Below are positions 8,676 to 15,337 of a stretch of DNA of 54,271 nucleotides, piece after piece. Source of the DNA: Acetobacter sp. CAG:977 (lineage in GTDB: Bacteria > Pseudomonadota > Alphaproteobacteria > CAAGCB01 > CAG-977); NCBI GenBank assembly GCA_000434295.1, contig HF994928.1:1-54271 (forward strand), given 5' to 3'. The translations under genes were made by a program, and so were the position numbers. The first letter of the stretch is position 1. Each line of letters opens with the position of its first letter. A model generated the notes under the pieces. The model was given only the letters and a program-made list of their open reading frames with translations. It did no database searches and was not told the DNA's origin.

Positions 8676-10220
8676 TTAATCTTCCTCTTTATCGGGAGGC
8701 GGGATTTCTTTATCCGTCTTGAAATCCAAAACTTTTTCCAAATAACGGCACAACAGCTTCATCGTCTTGATGCGTCCGTACTTTTTGTTGTTATCGGGAA
8801 CGACAAACCACGGAGCGTACTTTGTATCCGTCTTTTTCAGCATATCGTCAAACGCTTCGTCATATTGTTCCCATTTTTCACGGTTTCGCCAGTCTTCGCT
8901 ACCGATTTTCCATTGTTTGTAGGACGTTTCCTCGCGCGCCTTAAAACGAACAAGCTGTTCGTCTTTGGAAATGTACAGCAAAAACTTCACAACAATGTTG
9001 TCGCCTTGAACCATCTGTTTTTCAAAACGGTTAATCTCGTCATACGCCTGTTTCCATTCGCGTTCCGTCGCAAAATGTTCTATCCGTTCTACCAAAACGC
9101 GCCCGTACCAGCTGCGGTCAAAAACCGTCAACAGCTTTTGTTCGCTCAGTCGCCGCCAAAAACGCCACAAATAATGATGGTTGATTTCTTCCTGCGTCGG
9201 CGCGGATATCGGAAAAATGTCGCAGTCACGAACGTACAAAGACGACGTTAATCGGCTGATAACGCCGCCTTTTCCCGACGCATCGGGACCTTCAAATGCC
9301 AAAATAACGCGCTTGTTGCGTTTTCTGGCTTCCATCAGCAACGCATTCAGACGTGCTCGTAAATACGGAAGTTGTTCTTTGTATTTTTCTTTTGATATCG
9401 ACGCATCCATATTGATGTGTTTGACAAAATCGGGCTTTTCATATTTTTTCTTTTTGGACTTTTTGTCTTCTTCGCGTTTCTTTTCCTCTTTTTCGCGGAA
9501 TTTTAAACGTTCGTCCAATTCCCGTTCAACATGAGTGCAGAAAATGTCCAATGCTTTGCGAATACGCTGCGTGAATGTACCTTCTTTGATTTCAAACCAC
9601 GGCGCATAGTCTTTGTCCGTGTATCGAATCAGCTTGCGCGTCGCTTCTTCAAATCCGTCGGACAGGCAGCAATTCTTCCAATCGTCGTCCATAACGCGCC
9701 ATTTTTCATACGGGTCTTCGTCCAAAGCGCGCAAAAAAGCTTCCTGTTCGTTTTTATCTTTATGAAACCAAAGCTTACAAAAAATAACGCCCGAATCCGC
9801 CAACGTCTTTTCAAAATCGTTGCAGTTATCCAAAAGCTCATACAGCCCGTCGTCGTTGATTTTGTCATACGCGCGATAAACCAACGGATCCGAATACCAC
9901 GAGCTGACATAAACGCCCGTCTTTCCGTTTATCGGCGTATCCCTCCAATAACGCCGGTATTCGATGCGTTCCTGATGAACGTCATGACGTTCGTATGCGC
10001 GCAAAATAACGGAACGCTGGTCAAGCCAATCCCGAAAAATCGCCAGAGCCGCGTTTTTTCCGGAACCGTTCACACCGCACAGCAAAACAATAACGGGGAC
10101 ATTGACTTCCCTGATTTTGGTTTGAAGCGATATCAGGCGCGTCCTGATTGCAGTTTCTTCCTTGTCGGAAAAATTCGCTTCAAATTCGATTTCTTCGTCT
10201 TCAGAATGATGTTTCCCCAT
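8676..10220 (-). CDS. pap: Two-domain polyphosphate kinase 2 (polyphosphate:AMP phosphotransferase type)
   Basis: This 514-residue protein contains two tandem PPK2 P-loop kinase domains, as in class II PPK2 enzymes that phosphorylate AMP to ADP with polyphosphate. The N-terminal domain has Walker A GVNGSGKN (about residues 49-56) but lacks a clear DRSWYGR box. The C-terminal domain has GPDASGKGGVIS and the lid/Walker B motif DRSWYGRVLVERIE and is the likely catalytic unit. A very basic, charged linker (about 235-265) joins them. It starts 11 bases after ppk1, with AAAGGGA upstream, so both kinases form one operon. Class assignment rests on domain doubling; nucleotide preference is an inference. 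Confidence 0.88.
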   Translation of the reverse strand: MGKHHSEDEEIEFEANFSDKEETAIRTRLISLQTKIREVNVPVIVLLCGVNGSGKNAALAIFRDWLDQRSVILRAYERHDVHQERIEYRRYWRDTPINGKTGVYVSSWYSDPLVYRAYDKINDDGLYELLDNCNDFEKTLADSGVIFCKLWFHKDKNEQEAFLRALDEDPYEKWRVMDDDWKNCCLSDGFEEATRKLIRYTDKDYAPWFEIKEGTFTQRIRKALDIFCTHVERELDERLKFREKEEKKREEDKKSKKKKYEKPDFVKHINMDASISKEKYKEQLPYLRARLNALLMEARKRNKRVILAFEGPDASGKGGVISRLTSSLYVRDCDIFPISAPTQEEINHHYLWRFWRRLSEQKLLTVFDRSWYGRVLVERIEHFATEREWKQAYDEINRFEKQMVQGDNIVVKFLLYISKDEQLVRFKAREETSYKQWKIGSEDWRNREKWEQYDEAFDDMLKKTDTKYAPWFVVPDNNKKYGRIKTMKLLCRYLEKVLDFKTDKEIPPPDKEED

Positions 10221-10231
10221 TATCGTTCCCT

Positions 10232-12595
10232 TTATTTTGCCACCATTGAATTGACAGCCAGTTTCTTTTGTTTTGTCAGCTGTTTCTTGGCTGTCTTTTT
10301 CGTCGTCTTTGCCGTTGATTTTTTCGCCGACGCTTTTTTTGAAAGCGCTTTTTTGGCAGAAGTCTTCTTTGATTCTTTTATTACCGCTTTTGCGTTTTTC
10401 TTGCCGGCGGATTTTTTAGAAGATTTTTTTGAACTGTCTTCCGTCTTTCGTTTTTCACGACGTACCGCAATTTTCTGGCGCGCCACCGTAGAGCGCAGCT
10501 TTGCAGAGCCGCGACCCGACAGGCTGGGATGCGTCATGAAAAACTGGTGGCAGCTGAATGCTTGAGGGCTTTCCGAAATCCTTGTATAGCTCATGTCATC
10601 ATGCAACAGCCAGCTTAACGCTTCGTCTTTGACATTGGCTTGCATAATCTGCCCCATGATCTGTTCGTGCACCGTCGGGTTTTCTATCGGAACCAGCGTT
10701 TCAACGCGGTGCATCGTATTTCTGGGCATCCAGTCCGCCGAAGAAATAAACACTTTTGCATCGGGTGACGGCAGCTTTGAACCGTTTCCGAAACAAACAA
10801 TGCGGGAATGTTCCAAAAAGCGACCGACAATACTTGTAACGCGAATATTCTCCGACAACCCCGGAATACCCGGACGCAACGCACAGATGCCGCGAACGAC
10901 AAGCGTGATTTTCACCCCCGCGTTTGACGCCTTGTAAAGCGCATCAATCAGGACGGGATCCAACAAAGAATTCATCTTTGCCCAAATGGAGGCGGGTTTG
11001 CCTTCTTTGGCAAATTTAATTTCGCGTTCAATCAGCTCGACCAAACGGTCGCGAAGGTTAATCGGCGCAATGCATAATTTTTTCAACCCTTCGGGCTGAG
11101 CGTACCCCGTCAGATAATTAAACACCAACGCCGCATCGTGGCACAAATCTTTGTCACAGGTAAAGAAAGACAAATCCGTATAAATATTGGCGGTAACTTC
11201 GTGATAATTGCCCGTTCCGAAATGCGCATAGCCGCGCATCTTCGTGCCTTCTTTACGCGTGACCAGCGAAATTTTAGCGTGCGTTTTATAGTTCATCAGC
11301 CCGAAAACCACATGAACGCCTGCCTGTTCCATGTCCTTTGCCCATTTTAAATTGGCTTCTTCGTCAAAACGCGCACGCAGTTCAACCACCGCCGTAACCG
11401 CCTTGCCCGCGTGCGCCGCATCTATCAGCGCTTTGACAATCGGAGAATTCTTGTTCGTGCGATAGAGCGTTTGCTTAATCGAAACGACATCGGGATCTTT
11501 GGCGGCCTGGCGCAGGAATTTAACCACGACTTCAAAAGATTCATAAGGATGGTGAATGACCATGTCTTTTTTGCGAATTGCTGCGAAATGGTCGCCTTTG
11601 AAATCGCGGACGCGCTCGGGACGCCGCGGCTTATAAGGCTTGAACAGCAAATCCCGACGGTCGGGGACAATCAACGAAGTCAAACTCCTGATTCCGATAA
11701 AGCCGTCGCGCCTTGTCACGTTTTCGCGTTCAACGTCCAATTGATGTTCCACAAAAGCCAACAAAGATTCCGGCATCTGTCTGTTCGTCACCAAAGCAAT
11801 GACTCCGCGCCGCCTCTGGCGCTCCAATGCCGTTTCAAATTGAGCGATCAAATCTTCGGAACGTTCGTCAACCTCCAACAGGCAATCGCGGATTATGCTG
11901 AACAAGCCGAATTCCTTAACCTTAAAGTTCGGAAAAATCTGTTCGATGAAAAGCATAACCACGTCTTCCAACGCAATAAAGCGATCCGGATTCTTGCCCA
12001 GTCTGATAAAACGGGACAGGCTGCCCGGCAACGGAAGCAATGCTTTTTGTTCATGACCGTCCGAGTGCTTTAACGATAAAATCAGCGAATGCGACAAATT
12101 CGGCAAAAAAGGAAACGGATGCGCGGGATCCAACGCAATCGGAGTCAAAACGGGAAAAATCGATTCTTCAAAAACGCTTTGCAACAGCTTTTTGTCCTGT
12201 TTCGACAAATCATCCTGACCGACAATATATAAATTTTCCCGTTCCAGCTCCTTGCGCAAGCATACAAAATATTCATCTTGCTTTTTACGCAAATCTTCCA
12301 CGGCTTCGCGAACGGCATCCAATTGTTCTTGCGGCGTGCGGCCGTCATCGCTTCTGGCTGTCACTCCGGCATAAATCTGAGCCGCCAACCCCGCAACGCG
12401 CACCATAAAAAATTCGTCCAAATTCGATCCGGAAATCGCCAAAAAACGCAACCGTTCCAATAACGGATAGCGTTTGTTCATCGATTCTTCCAAAACACGC
12501 CTGTTAAACGCCAGCCATGACAATTCCCTGTTAAAAAAACGTTGCGGCGAAGTTAACGTTATCGGGTCAGAATAAACCAGTCCTTCCGTAGCCAT
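10232..12595 (-). CDS. ppk1: Polyphosphate kinase 1 with lysine-rich C-terminal tail
   Basis: PPK1 (787 aa) reversibly makes polyphosphate from ATP. It begins with the N domain RFFNRELSWLAFN and SGSNLDEFFMVRVAG, and carries the PLD-like catalytic half with the histidines of KTHAKISL and HFGTGNYHE, and RVETLVPIENP near the end. From about residue 700 an extra tail rich in Lys, Ala, Ser and Thr is appended (KKTAKKQLTKQKK type repeats), which ordinary PPK1 lacks. I start at 12595 because GAGG lies about 10 bases upstream. It is followed by a PPK2 and is divergent from a SixA-like phosphatase that bears a similar basic tail at its other end. Confidence 0.93.
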   Translation of the reverse strand: MATEGLVYSDPITLTSPQRFFNRELSWLAFNRRVLEESMNKRYPLLERLRFLAISGSNLDEFFMVRVAGLAAQIYAGVTARSDDGRTPQEQLDAVREAVEDLRKKQDEYFVCLRKELERENLYIVGQDDLSKQDKKLLQSVFEESIFPVLTPIALDPAHPFPFLPNLSHSLILSLKHSDGHEQKALLPLPGSLSRFIRLGKNPDRFIALEDVVMLFIEQIFPNFKVKEFGLFSIIRDCLLEVDERSEDLIAQFETALERQRRRGVIALVTNRQMPESLLAFVEHQLDVERENVTRRDGFIGIRSLTSLIVPDRRDLLFKPYKPRRPERVRDFKGDHFAAIRKKDMVIHHPYESFEVVVKFLRQAAKDPDVVSIKQTLYRTNKNSPIVKALIDAAHAGKAVTAVVELRARFDEEANLKWAKDMEQAGVHVVFGLMNYKTHAKISLVTRKEGTKMRGYAHFGTGNYHEVTANIYTDLSFFTCDKDLCHDAALVFNYLTGYAQPEGLKKLCIAPINLRDRLVELIEREIKFAKEGKPASIWAKMNSLLDPVLIDALYKASNAGVKITLVVRGICALRPGIPGLSENIRVTSIVGRFLEHSRIVCFGNGSKLPSPDAKVFISSADWMPRNTMHRVETLVPIENPTVHEQIMGQIMQANVKDEALSWLLHDDMSYTRISESPQAFSCHQFFMTHPSLSGRGSAKLRSTVARQKIAVRREKRKTEDSSKKSSKKSAGKKNAKAVIKESKKTSAKKALSKKASAKKSTAKTTKKTAKKQLTKQKKLAVNSMVAK

Positions 12596-12740
12596 CGCTG
12601 TATATCCTCGAAAACAATACAAAATTGCATTTCTTTTTTAACATATTTCAGCCAACGATGAAATAAGCATCTAAGATATATTTCTTTTTTGTCCTCTTTC
12701 ATTTATCCTAAAACGATATTAACAACCAAAGGGGATTATC

Positions 12741-13400
12741 ATGACTGAAAAGAAAACAACAACCGCCGCGAAAACAAAAAAAAGCTCAACCCGAAAAAAA
12801 AGCGCCGCAGCAAAAAATGCCGTCAAACCGACGACCCCGATTCCCGAAGAAACAAAATCAGAAAATAAAACCGAAATCAAACCAACCCACTTTCTGATTC
12901 TGATGCGCCACGGAAAAGCTTCAAAAGATTACGACCTTTATGAAGATATTAACCGCCCCTTGAACAAACGCGGAAAAAAAGACGTCAAAATCATGCGAAA
13001 ACAATTGGCTGCCTGCGACATCGTCCCGGATATCATTTTATGCTCGCCCGCCGTGCGCGTCACGGAAACTTACCAGGAAATTTACAAGGCGTTCCCCGAT
13101 ACTCCGGCTTTCTCGTCCGAAGCCCTCTATCAAGCCGGAACTCAAGCCCTGCTCGACATCATCAAACAAATCAAAGAAGACATTCAAACCGTCATGATTA
13201 TCGGCCACAACCCCGGTCTGGAAGATTTGGCAGAAGTCATTTGCGACGCCGCCCTCAGCGACGACGAAGCCTTAAGACAGATGGGAAAAAAATTCCCGAC
13301 ATCCGCCGTCGCCGTTCTGGAGCTGACGGACAAATGGGCGGAAATCAAAGATAATTCCGCACGCCTGCTGGCTTTTGCAAGACCCGTCGATTTTAAATGA
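12741..13400 (+). CDS. SixA-like histidine phosphatase with lysine-rich N-terminal extension
   Basis: This 219-residue protein has a histidine-phosphatase core (residues 49-219): LILMRHGKAS with catalytic H57, KRGKKDVKIM, LCSPAVRVTET, and the second histidine in IIGHNPGLEDLAE. The family includes SixA phosphohistidine phosphatases. Residues 1-48 are a low-complexity Lys/Ala/Thr/Ser extension (KKTTTAAKTKKSSTRKK) absent from typical SixA. AGGGG precedes the ATG. It shares a 145-bp divergent promoter region with ppk1, and CHAD/SixA families recur near polyphosphate genes, so a role tied to polyphosphate is plausible. Substrate is not proven. Confidence 0.82.
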   Translation: MTEKKTTTAAKTKKSSTRKKSAAAKNAVKPTTPIPEETKSENKTEIKPTHFLILMRHGKASKDYDLYEDINRPLNKRGKKDVKIMRKQLAACDIVPDIILCSPAVRVTETYQEIYKAFPDTPAFSSEALYQAGTQALLDIIKQIKEDIQTVMIIGHNPGLEDLAEVICDAALSDDEALRQMGKKFPTSAVAVLELTDKWAEIKDNSARLLAFARPVDFK

Positions 13401-13418
13401 TACATTGTTACTTTTTAT

Positions 13419-13457
13419 AAAAAAGCCCTCTTCTTTCATCGGAAGAGGGCTTTTTTT
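13419..13457. terminator. Strong bidirectional terminator
   Basis: The hairpin GCCCTCTTC-N8-GAAGAGGGC with A-run before and T-run after lies between the SixA-like gene and the convergent coiled-coil gene, and can serve both. Confidence 0.92.
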
Positions 13458-13470
13458 ATTCTTGTCGAGT

Positions 13471-14520
13471 TTATCGCGACGCCGCCTTTTGATCCGCTAT
13501 AAACTTGGTCAGTGCCGCTCCGCGCAAAGGATGCTGCTGAGGCGCCCGTACGGGCTGCAGAAAGGAGTCCTGATTCGTCTTTGCGTCTGCCTCGCGAATT
13601 ACCGATTGGCTTTCTTCATGCGCTTTTAAATGCGCATGAAACGACACGCGTTTTTTTTGAGAAACCGGTTCTTTAACATCGTCTATGCGGAAAGACGCTT
13701 GATTTTCAAGTCTCTCGGCGCCCTCTTTTGCCTTTTCGGCAACGATTTCTGCCGATTGCTCCTGAGTTTTCGGCTGATTTCCCGCCCTTTTCTGCCGCTT
13801 TTGCATCTGTGCGTCATGAAGCTTTTCTGAAGCCTGCTTGACTTTTTTTACAACGGATTGCACCGGTTGCCCCTTTGAGCGCGCCTTAAAATTCTCATGA
13901 GCAAGGTGAACCTGTTTAAAAGCACGGTTGCGTTTCTTTTTCATCTGAACCAGATGCGCCTTTAATTCTTCCGTACTCATGCCCTTCGGCACCATCAGAC
14001 TGGCGGCTTTGTCTTTGACGGCACCCTCCGCTATTTGAGGCGCCTTCTTGGACGTCAGCGTCTTTAAAGCCATGTTCGACTGAGCCAGCTGAACCGAAGT
14101 CACCATCGTATCGCAGATTACTTTTTTTCGTTCGCCGATTTCGCGGAACTTCTTTGCCATGTTAGAGTCTAAATCCGCAGTCTTTAATGTTTCGCGAGCT
14201 TTAATCTGTTCAGGCGTCAGCACTTCCTTTGATGCATCGGCTAAAATCCCCAAACGTTCAATGCGTTCCGCCAACTTTGCTTCGTGAGAGGTCAGATTTT
14301 TGCCTTCTTCACGTTTCTTGGAAATCGTGTCTTTCAAGCCGGGTTTGTCTTCCGTGCCGTAGTATTCGGAACGCCAAATTTCAATCTGTTCCTGAATAAT
14401 ATCCTTGCGAACGTCAGCCATAATACTCTTATAGCCTTGTTTGATTTCTCCGATCAGCTTGCTTTCTTCCTTACGCGTCTGCATTAATGTCGCGTTCGTT
14501 GTCTTGCGACGCGCTTTCAC
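13471..14520 (-). CDS. Downstream half of a split LPD7/EYY-repeat protein
   Basis: The 349-codon open frame begins at GTG 14520 (or ATG 14484, MQTRKEE) with little Shine-Dalgarno support. It encodes a charged, helical protein with no signal peptide. An EYY-repeat unit (WRSEYYGTEDKP...GKNLTSHEAKL) lies about residues 50-90, and the region to about 165 (KKVICDTMVTSVQLAQ) matches the order of the C-terminal third of the neighbouring 795-residue protein. The last third is low-complexity and Gln/Lys-rich. Removing one copy of the 22-bp repeat at 14535-14578 joins this frame to the upstream one without a stop, giving a 599-residue protein. It may be a remnant, a separately restarted protein, or one phase of a variable gene. 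Function unknown. Confidence 0.55.
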   Translation of the reverse strand: MKARRKTTNATLMQTRKEESKLIGEIKQGYKSIMADVRKDIIQEQIEIWRSEYYGTEDKPGLKDTISKKREEGKNLTSHEAKLAERIERLGILADASKEVLTPEQIKARETLKTADLDSNMAKKFREIGERKKVICDTMVTSVQLAQSNMALKTLTSKKAPQIAEGAVKDKAASLMVPKGMSTEELKAHLVQMKKKRNRAFKQVHLAHENFKARSKGQPVQSVVKKVKQASEKLHDAQMQKRQKRAGNQPKTQEQSAEIVAEKAKEGAERLENQASFRIDDVKEPVSQKKRVSFHAHLKAHEESQSVIREADAKTNQDSFLQPVRAPQQHPLRGAALTKFIADQKAASR

Positions 14521-14527
14521 TCCGTTG

Positions 14528-15292
14528 TCACGGCGGCGGGACGGCTTTGACCCGCCGGCGGGACGGCTTTGACCCGCCGTGCCACATCGCTTCGACGACT
14601 TCTTCTTTCATTCCGGCAAGTATTAATGCATCCGCGACCCTCATTTCCTCGATTTCTTTGGACGTCAAACCCTGAGGTTCCGCTGAAGGTTGCCCCTCTT
14701 GAACATTGTCCACTCCGGACAAAAGATCCAACAGCGGCGTCGCGGTCTTGATCATCGTGTTCGGCTGAGCAATCAAAGGAGCGTTATTTTTTTGTTCCTG
14801 CTGCAACGCGTATCCTCTTTGAGCCGAAGAAGATGATTTTTCTAATTTCACTCCCGCCGTCGAGCATGCTTTAAGCAAAATCTCACGTGTCGCAGGATCA
14901 AGATCCGCCGCCACCGCATCCCATCCCTTTTCGCGGATGGCCGCCATCAACGTTCGAATCTTTGAAGGAGAAGGAAGACTGCGGTTCACCCGACGGAAAA
15001 TATGCGCTTTGTTCCCGACATCAATAACGCCGCCGCCGCCGACAAAATCGACCTTGACCCCTTCTTTGCCGTTTTTCAAAGAAACTATACGCACAGAAGA
15101 TATCTTGGATGCTGCCGAACTGATCCCGGCTCGTTTCAACGCTTCTTCCTGTTTCGTTTGGAATTTTTTCCAAAACTCAAGTAATCGGCGGGGCTCTTTC
15201 GCATAAAGATCCGATTTCTTGTTGCCGGACGTCTTTTCAACGGAACCTATAAAAACTTCACCGTTCGGGTTTTGTTTGTTTTCTTCCGCCAT
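14528..15292 (-). CDS. Upstream half of a split LPD7-like protein
   Basis: This 254-residue product starts at ATG 15292, preceded by AAGGAG 8 bases upstream. Residues about 105-150 (PSPSKIRTLMAAIREKGWDA... LLKACSTAGVKL) match the LPD7-type pattern found in large polyvalent and relaxase-associated proteins, and match the adjacent 795-residue protein. The protein ends abruptly in a Pro/Arg tail (SRRRVKAVPPP) coded by the second copy of a 22-bp repeat and stops at TGA 14528-14530, eight bases before the next frame. The tail looks like frameshift product. It starts 45 bases after the 795-residue gene and is probably in the same operon. Function unknown. Confidence 0.6.
   Translation of the reverse strand: MAEENKQNPNGEVFIGSVEKTSGNKKSDLYAKEPRRLLEFWKKFQTKQEEALKRAGISSAASKISSVRIVSLKNGKEGVKVDFVGGGGVIDVGNKAHIFRRVNRSLPSPSKIRTLMAAIREKGWDAVAADLDPATREILLKACSTAGVKLEKSSSSAQRGYALQQEQKNNAPLIAQPNTMIKTATPLLDLLSGVDNVQEGQPSAEPQGLTSKEIEEMRVADALILAGMKEEVVEAMWHGGSKPSRRRVKAVPPP
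14535..14578 (-). repeat. Perfect 22-bp tandem duplication that breaks a reading frame
   Basis: Two identical adjacent copies occupy 14535-14556 and 14557-14578. Each copy has perfect 6-base inverted ends (GGCGGG/CCCGCC on the minus strand), so it can form a hairpin. The length is not a multiple of three. With one copy, the codons run from the upstream frame through CGC CGT GAC AAC GGA GTG AAA into the downstream frame without a stop; with two copies the upstream frame ends at TGA. Confidence 0.95.
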
Positions 15293-15337
15293 GGCGCTTG
15301 CTCCTTCGATATGCTTTTTGTTCAAAACGGAAACGGA

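Noticed and set aside
9531..10565. A 344-codon open frame on the plus strand opposite pap and ppk1
   Set aside because: It lies fully antisense to two clear kinases, has Phe/Arg-rich low-complexity sequence and no ribosome-binding site; it is a shadow of codon bias.
11411..12073. A 220-codon plus-strand open frame inside ppk1
   Set aside because: Antisense to conserved PPK1 sequence, with no domain or start signal.
12596..12622. Nine extra N-terminal codons for PPK1
   Set aside because: ATG 12595 has GAGG at good spacing, while the upstream ATG lacks a ribosome-binding site.
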